Shown here piece after piece: positions 1-10,029 of a stretch of 52,513 bases of DNA; within the stretch, counting starts at the first letter, position 1; each line of letters opens with the position of its first letter. A model generated the notes under the pieces. That model was not told where the DNA came from. It searched no databases and was given only the letters and a program-made list of their open reading frames with translations. Location of the stretch: the IMG/VR virus record IMGVR_UViG_3300025151_000049, positions 1 through 52,513 of that record; one strand, 5' to 3'. The DNA is from a virus. The position numbers and the translations under genes are program-made.

Positions 1-1
1 T

Positions 2-2593
2 TCTGCTTTTTTTAGTGGTATGTTGTCAGACTTTCAAATGTGGAACTCTACATGGACAGCAGAAGACGCAGAATATGATTACCTTAATCCAGAACAATTA
101 GCATTAAATAGAGGTGGTACATCACTAACTAACTCTAATCTTAAACTATGGTACCCAATGAATGAAGGTCATAGAGGTGATCAGTCTTATGTACTTGATG
201 CTTCTAATACAGGTATATGTGATAATATAGTTGATTCGGGAATAACAGGAGGAACAACTAAAGATGGTTGGGTAGATTTTGATACTGGAGATACTCAAGT
301 GACTGTAGATTCAGATTTAAATGCTATTAAATATACTTATTTAGATTCTACAAGTGGAATGTATACTTATTTAAGAGATAGTTATATATTGACAAAAGAT
401 TTAACTGTAGGAAATGTATATAAGATTTCATATAAAGTTAAAGTATCTGATTCTTCTTTTAATGTAAACTTTAAAGTTCAAGGAGGAAGTGTAACAGGCG
501 CACCTCAAGGTGGCGCAACTAACTCTACTGAATTTGTAGAGCAAAGCTTTAACATATTAGCAACTGATGCAACAGGTCACTATATATTTAGCGCATTAAC
601 GGGAACCTTGGTTTCTGGGCAATCTACTGTATGGTTAAAAGATTTTAAAGTAGAGCCAATAAACGATAAACACAACGCAACAACTGTATTTTATGGTGAT
701 GATTTATTTGATAGTGGTGTTGGAGATTATGGAGATAGCACAGGAGCGTGGGTTGCTGAAGGAAATAATACTATAGCTAACGATACTAGTGCTTTAAAAA
801 TTACTTATGTAGATGATGATGATGGTGCTAAATTGTTTTTAAAAGATTCTGCAGACTTAACGACAGATTTAACTGTAGGTAGAAGATATAGATTAACATT
901 TACATATAAAGTAAATAAAAATGATGGTGGTGATTTAAGGGCGCAAATAAATCAAGGAGATGGTACTTTTCAAACTACAGGTATTCTTTCACAAACAAGT
1001 TTTACAACTATTACAAAAGATTTTACTGCTATGCATGCTACTAATGCTAATTTTAGATTTAATCAAATGGATTCAGGCGATATACTTCATATAAAAGATG
1101 TATCTTTAAAAGAAATAGGTATAGCATCAGGATGGACAGATGCAGACCAACAACTTGATATACCTCAAACAGCGTTGCAGTCTTATAATCAGTTGGCTTG
1201 GAATCATAACCCTGCTCCATCAAACCATCCAATAGGTACAGTAGCTTATTCTCCAAATTTTGGAACTGATAGTTTTGTTGTTAGTTTTAGTATGTTTCCT
1301 AATGTAGCTGAAGATGCTAGATTTATGTTTCAAAATGAAAGTGGAAGTGATGGTAGATTTGTGTTTTACTACGAAAATACTAAAGAATTAGAAATTTATG
1401 TAGACTCAGAATCTAGTACTAGTTATTTAGATATAACAGGTACAATCCTTGAGCCTGGACAATGGCATCATATTATAGCTGTATTTAATAGAACCGCTGG
1501 TACAGTAACAGCTTATGTAAACGGAGAAGCTCAATCTCAATCAGCAGATATATCAAGTGTAACTGGCACTATAAATGGAGGCGGTCAATTTCTTCCATAT
1601 AGTTTTAGTAATACTGATGATTTTCAAGGATGTTTGACTGAAATAGCTTTTTGGAAAAATACTACATTTAGTGATTCAGATGCAAATGAACTATATAATG
1701 AAGGTTTAATTTTAGATGCAAGAGAGCATAGTAAATCTTCTACTTTAATAAACTATTGGAAAAATAATGGTTTAGCTGAATGGGAAGATTTAGTTGGAAG
1801 TAATAATTTAAAAAATAATAATATGACAGAAACAATGCTTATTACAGCAGGTGTAGACAGTTCAAGAGATTCACAAGGGTTTTTTATGAATAGACAAAGA
1901 ACTGCTAATAGTTTGAATTTAAATAATTTGCATGGTTCATCTGTAGATTCTCCTACTTCTTATGTATTGGTAAAAGACTCTCCTTCTTTTGACCATGTAG
2001 ATACTAGTAAAAGCTATTTTTCTATTTCGCTGTGGTACAAAAGGGCTAATTTAAGTGATGAAGGAGTTTTATTTGCTAAATATGATACAAATAGTAAAAG
2101 AGAATTTAATATTGAAATGAGAGGTGATGGTGCGTTTGAAATGCAATATGGAGCAAATAGTGGAGCAGGATATAATAGAATTAAAGCACGAACTGGAGCT
2201 CAAGATGATACTGATTGGCATCATATAGGATTTGTATATAATGGTAATTCAAGTGATCCAGAAACACCAGAAGCTTGGGCTTCTGATGCAACAGGTAGAT
2301 TCCAAATGAATGGGAGAGTTAGAGTATGGATAGATGGAACTGAAATAGCAGACGGAGCAGATGAATGGCAATGGACTGCAGGAACAAGTGGTCATGAGGC
2401 AGTGCCTCCAGCACAAATTACTGAATTATCTTCAGATGTTTCAATTGGAAATATTTTAGCAACTGGAGCTCCCTATAATTCAGATGCTTATTGGTTTGAT
2501 GGACAAATAGATGATGTATTATTTTATTCTAAATCATTGTCAGAAGATGAAATTAAAAGAAATTATAAAGCAGGTAAAAGGAGTCACAAATAA
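2..2593 (+). CDS. LamG/concanavalin-like tail fibre or host-binding protein, 5' end missing
   Basis: The reading frame is open to the window edge (first complete codon at base 2), so the ATG at base 20 is internal and the N-terminus is missing. The visible ~863 residues look modular. After the end of one LamG-like sandwich come two related beta-rich modules (about residues 95-215 and 225-370), each containing a 'LTxDLTVGxxYxxxxxYKV' segment as in carbohydrate-binding jelly rolls. Two LamG-like domains follow (about 400-560 and 660-857) with the hallmarks W-H-H-I, a V/YVNG-type turn and FxGxxxxxxFW/Y. Such proteins are typical phage fibres or surface glycan binders. The gene sits between connector genes (via the other window end) and the tail genes, and its stop overlaps the next start (TAATG). 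It is probably the continuation of the partial gene at 52102-52513. The exact ligand cannot be inferred. Confidence 0.8.
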   Translation, partial: SAFFSGMLSDFQMWNSTWTAEDAEYDYLNPEQLALNRGGTSLTNSNLKLWYPMNEGHRGDQSYVLDASNTGICDNIVDSGITGGTTKDGWVDFDTGDTQVTVDSDLNAIKYTYLDSTSGMYTYLRDSYILTKDLTVGNVYKISYKVKVSDSSFNVNFKVQGGSVTGAPQGGATNSTEFVEQSFNILATDATGHYIFSALTGTLVSGQSTVWLKDFKVEPINDKHNATTVFYGDDLFDSGVGDYGDSTGAWVAEGNNTIANDTSALKITYVDDDDGAKLFLKDSADLTTDLTVGRRYRLTFTYKVNKNDGGDLRAQINQGDGTFQTTGILSQTSFTTITKDFTAMHATNANFRFNQMDSGDILHIKDVSLKEIGIASGWTDADQQLDIPQTALQSYNQLAWNHNPAPSNHPIGTVAYSPNFGTDSFVVSFSMFPNVAEDARFMFQNESGSDGRFVFYYENTKELEIYVDSESSTSYLDITGTILEPGQWHHIIAVFNRTAGTVTAYVNGEAQSQSADISSVTGTINGGGQFLPYSFSNTDDFQGCLTEIAFWKNTTFSDSDANELYNEGLILDAREHSKSSTLINYWKNNGLAEWEDLVGSNNLKNNNMTETMLITAGVDSSRDSQGFFMNRQRTANSLNLNNLHGSSVDSPTSYVLVKDSPSFDHVDTSKSYFSISLWYKRANLSDEGVLFAKYDTNSKREFNIEMRGDGAFEMQYGANSGAGYNRIKARTGAQDDTDWHHIGFVYNGNSSDPETPEAWASDATGRFQMNGRVRVWIDGTEIADGADEWQWTAGTSGHEAVPPAQITELSSDVSIGNILATGAPYNSDAYWFDGQIDDVLFYSKSLSEDEIKRNYKAGKRSHK

Positions 2594-2946
2594 TGGCACA
2601 TTATGAAATGTATTTTTGTATACCTAGCAGTGCATTTAACAGTGCTGTTGGTGACAAGATAAAAGGGTTATACCCTATAGTAGAATCAGTTAATGAAGAA
2701 ACTGATGAAATAACTTATATGTCAGCACCTACATGGTATGATATTATAATGAGCGGTCAAGTAGGTCCACCTAGGTATTCACACGATAAGTCTTATGTTA
2801 TTATTAAAGGTGAATGGTCTATGAAAGATGGTGTATTATCAGAACTTATGTCACTAGGTGAAGGATTAAATTATCCTAACTTTACTGTATTAACACAACA
2901 AGAAGCAAGAGTGCTTGCTAGTAGCAGCACATTTACAGGAGAATAA
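2593..2946 (+). CDS. Small protein of the tail-fibre operon, unknown function
   Basis: A 117-residue protein whose ATG overlaps the preceding stop by one base (TAATG) and whose own stop overlaps the next start in the same way, so it is translationally coupled within the fibre cluster. No signal peptide or membrane segment is visible. The sequence is mixed alpha/beta, with WYDII and YVIIKGEWS segments. The position directly after a fibre suggests a fibre chaperone or small tail accessory protein, but this rests only on context. Confidence 0.7.
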   Translation: MAHYEMYFCIPSSAFNSAVGDKIKGLYPIVESVNEETDEITYMSAPTWYDIIMSGQVGPPRYSHDKSYVIIKGEWSMKDGVLSELMSLGEGLNYPNFTVLTQQEARVLASSSTFTGE

Positions 2947-3107
2947 TGGATATAGATACACTAAAATCAGTAGCTGTAGGTAGTGGTGGTATAACAATAC
3001 AATTTTTAGATATGTTACCAGATATGGTACGTGTAGGGGTTGGAATTATTACTATCGTATATTTTGGTTATAAAATAGCATTACTAAGAAAACAATTAAA
3101 AAACTAA
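2946..3107 (+). CDS. Single-membrane-span small protein, holin-like candidate
   Basis: A 53-residue protein beginning at the A of the previous stop codon (TAATG). It has a short N-terminal region, one hydrophobic segment of about 18 residues (about 29-46, VRVGVGIITIVYFGYKIALL) and a basic tail (RKQLKN). This size and topology fit phage holin-like or pinholin proteins. A second small membrane protein lies 800 bp downstream, and the endolysin lies elsewhere (39670). The lysis role is inferred from topology only. Confidence 0.6.
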   Translation: MDIDTLKSVAVGSGGITIQFLDMLPDMVRVGVGIITIVYFGYKIALLRKQLKN

Positions 3108-3126
3108 ACTAACAAAAGGGGGAGTT

Positions 3127-3903
3127 ATGGATAAAGGAGTTGTAAAAAGAGTCGTAGTAACGCCAGATAAACATTTTCCGTTACATGATCAACCAGCCAT
3201 AAATTGTCTAAAAAAGACAATAGAAGTAGTTAAACCAGACGCTTATGTAGATTTAGGCGATGTAGGGGAATGGGAAGCATTTAGTGCATGGAAGTTTAAA
3301 AGAAAAAAAGCTCCACCACTAGAATATTTAATAAAAGATTTTGATAAGGATGTAAAAGATGTTAACAAAGGAATGGATCAGATTGATGAGTCTTTGGACA
3401 AAGCAAACTGTAAAGAAAAGTATATTACTGAGGGTAATCATGACAATTGGCTTAATTTGGCAGTTGAGAAATATCCCTATATTCCTCAGTATAGATTTGC
3501 TTCTGCTGTTAAGCTTTCTGACCGTGGGTACAAATATATACCCTTCGGGAAACACCTTAAATTGGGAAAACTATACTTTTATCATGGCCATCAATATGGT
3601 GGTCAATATCATGCTGCTAACCATATTCGGAAACTTGGATGCAATATAATGTACGGGCATTGGCACGATTTACAACAGATGTCAATGACTCACATGGATG
3701 GACCGAAAAGTGCTTGGAGTATTGGATGTTTAAAAGATATGGGACCAAAGTCAAATGAGTGGTTGGATAATAGAAGAATTAATTGGGCTCATGCTTTTGC
3801 CATCGTTGATTTTTACGCTAGAGGGCTGTTTACAGTTCATATTATCCAAATTATTAACGGAAGAACATCATTATGGGGAGAGCTAATAGATGGGAATAAA
3901 TAA
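3127..3903 (+). CDS. Calcineurin-like metallophosphoesterase
   Basis: 258 residues preceded by a strong GGGGGAG ribosome site. The motif series of binuclear metallophosphatases is present in order: PDKHFPLHD near the N-terminus, a GD motif (DLGDVG, about 42-47), GNHD (about residues 104-107), a YHGHQYG histidine and a terminal GHWH. The family hydrolyses phosphomono- or diesters with two metal ions; the substrate cannot be told from sequence. It lies in the late operon between two small membrane proteins, an unusual place for a nucleic-acid enzyme, so a virion-associated or lysis-time role is possible. The stop overlaps the next start by one base. Confidence 0.88.
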   Translation: MDKGVVKRVVVTPDKHFPLHDQPAINCLKKTIEVVKPDAYVDLGDVGEWEAFSAWKFKRKKAPPLEYLIKDFDKDVKDVNKGMDQIDESLDKANCKEKYITEGNHDNWLNLAVEKYPYIPQYRFASAVKLSDRGYKYIPFGKHLKLGKLYFYHGHQYGGQYHAANHIRKLGCNIMYGHWHDLQQMSMTHMDGPKSAWSIGCLKDMGPKSNEWLDNRRINWAHAFAIVDFYARGLFTVHIIQIINGRTSLWGELIDGNK

Positions 3904-4196
3904 TGGATATGATTACAATATTGGAAGAATTTGGCTTACCCGTGGCAGTAGCCATGGCGTTCGGGTTCTTCATTTGGAAACAAAACAGGTTCATCCAACA
4001 TACTCTTATGCAAGAACTAGACCAAGACTTCAAGAGGTTGGAAGGTATTATTATTAAGCTGATAGATCAGCAAAAGATAATACAAATCGAACAGAAGGGG
4101 TTAAATAGGCAATATAAAGCCTTAGTGGAGATAATAGCCACTTTATCAGGAAATGGCCTAAAACATAAGTTTCTGCGCAAAACAGAAGAAGATTAA
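3903..4196 (+). CDS. Membrane-anchored small protein with coiled coil, holin-like candidate
   Basis: 97 residues coupled to the phosphoesterase gene (TAATG). An N-terminal hydrophobic segment (about 10-25, FGLPVAVAMAFGFFIWK) is followed by a long charged helix with heptad-like hydrophobic spacing and a basic tail. This resembles small YvrJ/BhlA-type holin-like proteins (N-terminal span plus cytoplasmic helix), though no family-defining motif was found. Base composition is a little richer in GC than the neighbouring fibre genes. Confidence 0.65.
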   Translation: MDMITILEEFGLPVAVAMAFGFFIWKQNRFIQHTLMQELDQDFKRLEGIIIKLIDQQKIIQIEQKGLNRQYKALVEIIATLSGNGLKHKFLRKTEED

Positions 4197-4212
4197 GTAA
4201 AAGGAGATAGTT

Positions 4213-4311
4213 ATGCCATACGGTAAAGGTACATATGGGTCTAAAGTAGGAAGACCTCCAAAAAAAAGAAAACCTGCTAAACCTAAACCTAAAATGAAAA
4301 GGAGAAAATAA
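4213..4311 (+). CDS. Very small basic protein (32 aa)
   Basis: Thirty-two residues starting after AAAGGAGATAGTT, a strong ribosome site. It begins MPYGKGTYGSKVGRPPKK and continues as an almost pure Lys/Arg/Pro tail. The stop overlaps the next ATG (TAATG), which supports real translation. Short MPYGKG-type basic proteins recur in structural regions of phages. A nucleic-acid- or capsid-binding role is plausible but unproven. Confidence 0.65.
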   Translation: MPYGKGTYGSKVGRPPKKRKPAKPKPKMKRRK

Positions 4312-4487
4312 TGGTAGACATGATTATAGCTTACCTAAAAAGTAATAGAGAAGAAATAATTGATGGTATTAACAAAAAAGTTAATTTACCTTTAATTTCT
4401 GAAGCTAAAGAAGAAAAAATCTTTGGTTCTTTATTTGATGCTTTCATGGAAGTACTTGAAGGCGTATTGAATAAAAAAGGTAAGTAA
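4311..4487 (+). CDS. Small helical protein (58 aa), unknown function
   Basis: Starts in the stop codon of the basic mini-gene and ends immediately before the ATG of the tail nozzle gene, so it is embedded in a tight operon. The sequence is amphipathic helix throughout, acidic in the middle and basic at the C-terminus. No recognised domain. Confidence 0.65.
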   Translation: MVDMIIAYLKSNREEIIDGINKKVNLPLISEAKEEKIFGSLFDAFMEVLEGVLNKKGK

Positions 4488-7400
4488 ATGCCAAAAGAAA
4501 TCTTAAAAGTTGATTCTTTTGAGGGGGGTATTAATTCTAAGCGTCAAGCAAGAGACGTTGAGGATAATGAGTCTCCAGTCATTGTAGATACCAATGTAGA
4601 TACTATTGGTAAAATATCTTTGTCTGGAGGCAGTGTCCCTTATATTTCAGAAGCATCTCCTATTAATATAAAAGAGCCTGGTTATGGTTTAATGATCACT
4701 AATACGGATTATGATATTGTATCTAATCCAAATAGTGATGATTCAGAAACTACTACAGGATTAATGGGAGGATCATATTTTCATCCAGAAGGATTAGGTA
4801 TTGGTGGTAAATTTAGTTTAAATAATCTGAGATTATATGAGTTTAGTGAAAATCCAGGTATAGAAGCAATATTTAAATTATATGATCCACCAGAATTAGA
4901 AACTGATTTAGGTAATACTCCTAAATTACTTATAAGAGAGAATGAAAACGAAACTTGGACAGAGCTAACAGATGGGCTTGATTTATATGTAAATCCAGAT
5001 AATGTAACTGGTCCAATAAGGCCTTTATTTGAAAAGATAAATGGTGCTTTTAGGATTCAAGATACAAATTTTCAAAATAACAATAACTTTACTAAATGGT
5101 TTGGAGTAATTGATGACACTAAATTTATGGGTCCTAAAAATATAAATTTTGATGATAGATATGCTCCATCTTGGTCTTCTGTTAGAGCATGGTTATACAC
5201 ACATGCGTATCCTTCTTCTCCTTACATTGTAGATCGTGGTATATCTCAAGAATTAAATGGAGAACACTTTTCTATAATTCAGAGCTGGGAAGATATACTT
5301 AGTGGAGATATTAGTGATTATGCAAGCACAATAGATGAAGCTGTCGATCTTGCAGAAACTGATATAAATGTTACAACTGGCACAGGGTCAACATTTTCTG
5401 CAGGGGACTTATTAATATTTGCTCACGTAGATGGTCTAGAGTATGATTTTGAAAATGATGAATTTATAGATCCATATTTTGTAGGGACACATGAATTAGT
5501 TATAGTTGATAGTGTTTCTAGTGATGTTTTAACAGTAACAAGAGCATTTTCAGGAGGTCAGCAATATAAATTTGCACAGGGTGATTTAGTTTTTAAAATT
5601 GGTTCTTTTAATGGACAATGGGATGGAGGTGTTCATGATGATATATTTGGACCTAAAAATTGGGGTTATATGCAAACAAGCTCAAACTCTGTTTCTTCTA
5701 CTATGATACCATTTTCAGCAATTGCTAATGATTTTAGCATTTCTACAACTTACGATGATACAAATCCTAGTTTAGTTGCTGATAATGCTACTGTTTCAAA
5801 TGCAACCCAATATGATGCAGATGCAGATACAGGATGGGGTAGAGCAACAGATGGTGTGACAGGATGGTGGAATGAATTTGATGGGGTTCAATTTATGTAT
5901 GAGTTTGTTGATGAAGCAGCTACTGGTACTACATTTTTATTAGGCCATAGATATGATTTTTATATTTCAGCAATTTATGATCAAGCTCCTGGTTCAGCAC
6001 TTTCTCAAGAATCTGCTTTAAAAAAGATTACTCCTGGTAATAGTGGTCCATTAAGAAGAAATTCTAATTTATATGCTACTCTTACAGTAAAATGGACAGG
6101 AACAAATGAAGATGGAACTTATAATGCAAATAAGCCTTGTAATAGTACTTCTGATAATACTGCTAACTCTGAAGCTACAGATACATCAAATCCATTATAT
6201 AATAAATCATTACATATAAACCCTAGAGTTACAGGAGTTAGAATTTATTGTAAAGATTCTACAGAAAATACAGATCCTAAACTTTTATTAGAAGCTTGGT
6301 TTGATCAAGAGGGTGGCGTAAGAAGACAAGATGCATCTAAATGGCAACCTTGGTGTCCTATTAACTATGGAGACTCATCAAATGTAAAACTATCTTATTA
6401 TAGACTTGGTGCAAAAAGTGACTACTTTACAGCAGTTGATTCTCCTCATTATTTAAATTTATACAAAATAACTGGAGCTCATGTTTCAGATACTTCTAGT
6501 GACACATCTCAAGAAGAAGCTTTCTTTTTTGAAGGTCCACCAGTAGGGGTAGGTTATAGAGATGAAAATAATCATGATGGAACTAGATTAGAAAATATAA
6601 AATATAAAACTTCTGCTACAGTAGGAGGTGTTAGATTTGTAGGAAATGTTATGATGCCTGGAAATTCTTTTGGTCAAGGAGCTCAAAATAGAGTGTATGG
6701 AGATAGGATGTTACAATGCTCAGTATCAGGCGCTGTAGATAGTTTTCCTGCAAATAATTGGATAGATGTAGCTTCTGATGATGGTGATGAAATTACTCAC
6801 TTGCATGCTTATAATGATAATTTATTACAATTTAAACATAATGTATTGTATGTAATATCTGTTTTTAATGAAAAGAATATAAGTCCTACTGTTATAGGAA
6901 CGTATAAACATAAAGGTGTATCTAAAAATTATCACGTAACAGATATAGAAGGTGGTGTAGCTTGGATTAATAAGTTTGGAGCTTTTATTTATGATGGTTC
7001 AGCAGTTACAAATATATTATATGAAAAAATTTCAAAAAATGAATGGAATTGGAGTGAATACAAATCTATAGGTTATGACGCTATTTCAAGAAAACTTATT
7101 ATTTTAAATGATATAAATAGTGGATCTACTGTAGATGGGTGGAGTTATTTTATAGATACTGGAGCATGGACTAAATTATCAGACAAATTTTCTGTAGCAG
7201 GATTAAAATCTAACTTTCAAACTAACAATGAAGGTAATTTAATATTTACAACTTACAATTCTGCTTCTGCTTTTGACAATAGAGTTAATGGATTAGTTTT
7301 CCAAAAAACAGGGGACATTACTACTGGGGAACATATGATTTCTTGTGCATCTGATACTCCATTAGATCAAAATGGTAATAATTTTTCTTTTAATGACTAT

Positions 7401-8750
7401 GTTTCAGAAAATGGTAAAGTTTTAAATATAACAAATACAGGAATAAGTCAATCTGATGCAATTACTTTAAATGCTAAATTTACACATGTTTATGTAAGAA
7501 GTGATTGGAATTTTGTTGGAGATAATTTAAATAAACTTATTGTAAGGTTAAATATTGAAGAATCACATCTTAGTAGAGGAGACTATTTATATATTAATCC
7601 TTCTAGCTCAATATATGTTACAGATTCTTTAAATACAAAACGTGAAGTTGAAAATATGGAAGGTGTTTGGGAAATAGAAGAGGTTAGCTTTGCAGCAGAT
7701 GGTAACATTACTGATGGAGAAGGTTTAACAGATTTTCCTAATTGGTTTTTAATTAAAAAACATACAAATCTAATTTCTTCTGGACCAGGACATTCTTTAG
7801 TAAAATTAGGTGGTAATGAAAGTAATTTAATGCTACTTGAAGATACATTGTTAGAATTGACTGATTTGTCAGGAAATGCAAACCCTATAACAGTTTGGGA
7901 AACTTTAAGACAAAATAGATACAATTCTTTAAATCTTGTAAATACTCATTTAATTCCTAAACATAATTATTTTGATGGAAATTACTATATTAAACAAGTT
8001 ATAGATGATGGGAAGGGTGTTATTGTTTCAAAAGATTATGGTGAAGCTAGGTATGGATATAATGATGAAACTGGGTATCAATTTAAATATACAAGATTAT
8101 ATCAAAACTTTTTAAACCAATTATTACCTGAATCAACTCCTACTATTGTTCAAACAAATGCAGATTATTATCCTGGATTTATATTTAGTAATTTTCAAGT
8201 TTTTGATAGAAATTCAGTAGGTAGTAAGTTTTTTGAAATTAGAACAAAAGAATTAGATTTTGAGAAACCAGGAAGTAATAAACATATACATAAAGTATAT
8301 ATTACATATGAATGCAATCAATCTCTTCCAGTTGTAAAAGTAGTAGGTATAGTTAAAACAGAAGATGGTACCTTTGCAATATATCCAAATATAGATAAAT
8401 CAAAATATTATGGAGTTAATTATATAGATTTATTATCAGATATTCAAATAAATTCTAACTTGCAAGATGGAGATATATATTCTTTAAGCTCTACAGAAAG
8501 TGGAGAACATGTAGCTTCTATAGTTTTTAATGATCCAGACAAGTTGTTAAAAAAGGCTAAATCATTTCAAGTTATATTAATTAATTCAACAAAATCAATT
8601 ATAGATGAAAATATGCAATATGTATCTAATTCTTCTCAAGACGTTTTAGAATCTGCAATTCCTGCAGGTGGTGGAGGATTAATAGAAACTAGTCCTAATT
8701 TTGTTTTAAATGATATTAATATAGTTTATAAGGAAAAACGTGTTAAATAA
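4488..8750 (+). CDS. Large tail nozzle / stabilisation protein
   Basis: 1420 residues. The N-terminus (DSFEGGIN followed by DVEDNESP, VDTN, GKI) matches the pattern common at the start of podovirus nozzle and stabilisation proteins (T7 gp12 and P22 gp10 type), where FxGGIN and a NE/N...G.L segment recur. The rest is beta-rich, with repeated aromatic and Asp/Asn turns consistent with a tail hub or beta-propeller, and includes a fold-typical 'ITHLHAYNDNLLQFKHNVLYVIS' region near residue 770 (nt ~6790-6860). Position after the connector/fibre genes and before the ejection proteins fits the podovirus tail. The length exceeds T7 gp12 (794 aa), so extra domains are likely. Confidence 0.65.
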   Translation: MPKEILKVDSFEGGINSKRQARDVEDNESPVIVDTNVDTIGKISLSGGSVPYISEASPINIKEPGYGLMITNTDYDIVSNPNSDDSETTTGLMGGSYFHPEGLGIGGKFSLNNLRLYEFSENPGIEAIFKLYDPPELETDLGNTPKLLIRENENETWTELTDGLDLYVNPDNVTGPIRPLFEKINGAFRIQDTNFQNNNNFTKWFGVIDDTKFMGPKNINFDDRYAPSWSSVRAWLYTHAYPSSPYIVDRGISQELNGEHFSIIQSWEDILSGDISDYASTIDEAVDLAETDINVTTGTGSTFSAGDLLIFAHVDGLEYDFENDEFIDPYFVGTHELVIVDSVSSDVLTVTRAFSGGQQYKFAQGDLVFKIGSFNGQWDGGVHDDIFGPKNWGYMQTSSNSVSSTMIPFSAIANDFSISTTYDDTNPSLVADNATVSNATQYDADADTGWGRATDGVTGWWNEFDGVQFMYEFVDEAATGTTFLLGHRYDFYISAIYDQAPGSALSQESALKKITPGNSGPLRRNSNLYATLTVKWTGTNEDGTYNANKPCNSTSDNTANSEATDTSNPLYNKSLHINPRVTGVRIYCKDSTENTDPKLLLEAWFDQEGGVRRQDASKWQPWCPINYGDSSNVKLSYYRLGAKSDYFTAVDSPHYLNLYKITGAHVSDTSSDTSQEEAFFFEGPPVGVGYRDENNHDGTRLENIKYKTSATVGGVRFVGNVMMPGNSFGQGAQNRVYGDRMLQCSVSGAVDSFPANNWIDVASDDGDEITHLHAYNDNLLQFKHNVLYVISVFNEKNISPTVIGTYKHKGVSKNYHVTDIEGGVAWINKFGAFIYDGSAVTNILYEKISKNEWNWSEYKSIGYDAISRKLIILNDINSGSTVDGWSYFIDTGAWTKLSDKFSVAGLKSNFQTNNEGNLIFTTYNSASAFDNRVNGLVFQKTGDITTGEHMISCASDTPLDQNGNNFSFNDYVSENGKVLNITNTGISQSDAITLNAKFTHVYVRSDWNFVGDNLNKLIVRLNIEESHLSRGDYLYINPSSSIYVTDSLNTKREVENMEGVWEIEEVSFAADGNITDGEGLTDFPNWFLIKKHTNLISSGPGHSLVKLGGNESNLMLLEDTLLELTDLSGNANPITVWETLRQNRYNSLNLVNTHLIPKHNYFDGNYYIKQVIDDGKGVIVSKDYGEARYGYNDETGYQFKYTRLYQNFLNQLLPESTPTIVQTNADYYPGFIFSNFQVFDRNSVGSKFFEIRTKELDFEKPGSNKHIHKVYITYECNQSLPVVKVVGIVKTEDGTFAIYPNIDKSKYYGVNYIDLLSDIQINSNLQDGDIYSLSSTESGEHVASIVFNDPDKLLKKAKSFQVILINSTKSIIDENMQYVSNSSQDVLESAIPAGGGGLIETSPNFVLNDINIVYKEKRVK

Positions 8751-9327
8751 AATGAAAAATAATACAAGTATGATTACTTCTGGTCCTAATCCACCTAGGA
8801 AAACTGATGGCGTTTCAGGATCTATACATGTTTGTTTTAATAGTAATGTTCCTACTTTGTATGCTAAATATAAAGGATCTTGGTATAAAACAACATTAGA
8901 AGCTATGAATGCTGTAGATAGAAAAGAATTATTAAGAGTTGTAAAAATACATCAATGGTATGCAACAGATGGAAATGCAGACTATATTCCATTTGGAGCA
9001 TCACAAGTAGAAAGTGACTCAACAACAGATTCTTTAAATGATGATACATTATTTATACCTCCATATGATGGAGAATTAGAATCTATAGTTATTGTATCAG
9101 CTACAGGTATGGGAGCAGCAGCAGGTAATACTAGAATACAATTAAGAGTTAATGGTACAAATGGAGCCTTTATTCAAGAAACAATTGCTAATGAGCTTCC
9201 TAAAAAATATACATTTAAAAAAGATAATACATTTAGAGCTCATGATAGAGTAAGGATTAAAATTACACCAGGTGCAAATCCTAAAAATGTTACTGCTACA
9301 AGTATCTGGAAATATAAGGTTGCATAA
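8740..9327 (+). CDS. Tail fibre or tip accessory protein, unknown fold
   Basis: 195 residues overlapping the nozzle gene by 11 bases; a second in-frame ATG at 8752 would remove the overlap. The first 60 residues contain a GSIHVCFNSNVPTLYAKYKGSWYKTTL segment, and the C-terminal half is a beta-sandwich-like region ('DGELESIVIVSATGM' to the end). This resembles small fibre-tip or receptor-binding domains in marine phages, but no named family is certain. Confidence 0.65.
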   Translation: MLNKMKNNTSMITSGPNPPRKTDGVSGSIHVCFNSNVPTLYAKYKGSWYKTTLEAMNAVDRKELLRVVKIHQWYATDGNADYIPFGASQVESDSTTDSLNDDTLFIPPYDGELESIVIVSATGMGAAAGNTRIQLRVNGTNGAFIQETIANELPKKYTFKKDNTFRAHDRVRIKITPGANPKNVTATSIWKYKVA

Positions 9328-9372
9328 TTACTATGAGAGTTGCTATATTAAATTGGTATAAAGGAGACAAAA

Positions 9373-10026
9373 ATGGCTAGTTTAGGTCGTCAAATAAACA
9401 GAGCAAAGCGTAAAGCCGCTATTAAAAACTTAGAAGCTTTAAGAGCCTTACAAGCAAGTCAAGCTGAATCTCGTATAGGAGGTTCAATGGGAAGCCTTTT
9501 AGGAAGAGTTGGAGGCACGCTTTTAGGTGCATTTACAGCAATGAACCCTATTATGTTAGCATTAGCTGCAGGAGCATTAGCTGGTGGAGGTCAGTACTTA
9601 GGAGGCCTTAAAGGAGCCAAGAAGACGGATAAAAAGAGAAGAAAATTAATGGAAAATATGAATTATGGATATGGCACTGCAGAACTTGGAAGAGCTGCTG
9701 AAGATATGGGAGATCAAGTTACTAATTTAAGAGATTCTTCAATTCAAACAGGAGTAACAGATGCTGCTAGCACATTTGCTTTAGCTAAAGGTAGTCAATA
9801 TTTAAAAAGCCTTGGACAAAAATCAAGAATAAGTAAGGATGTGGGGAAAATTATGGAAGGTGCAGATGATATGGATATAACTAATATTGTAAAAAGTACT
9901 GAAAAGTTAAATAAAACTTATAAGCCAATGAGTGGCGCAGAGTACTTAGGTAAAGTTATAGGAATGAAATCTGATAATGATCTCATGAAAAAATATAAAG
10001 CAGATTTAGCAAAATTAAAAGGATAA
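9373..10026 (+). CDS. Internal/ejected virion protein candidate with Gly/Ala-rich membrane-active segment
   Basis: 217 residues with a ribosome site AAAGGAG. A very basic N-terminal helix (about 1-35) is followed by a Gly/Ala-rich hydrophobic stretch (about 37-80, LLGRVGGTLLGAFTAMNP and LALAAGALAGGG), then a hydrophilic helical tail. That organisation, and the place directly after the tail genes and before two giants, resembles small ejection proteins of podoviruses (P22 gp7/gp16, T7 gp14 type). Function is inferred from composition and position. Confidence 0.6.
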   Translation: MASLGRQINRAKRKAAIKNLEALRALQASQAESRIGGSMGSLLGRVGGTLLGAFTAMNPIMLALAAGALAGGGQYLGGLKGAKKTDKKRRKLMENMNYGYGTAELGRAAEDMGDQVTNLRDSSIQTGVTDAASTFALAKGSQYLKSLGQKSRISKDVGKIMEGADDMDITNIVKSTEKLNKTYKPMSGAEYLGKVIGMKSDNDLMKKYKADLAKLKG

Positions 10027-10029
10027 ATT

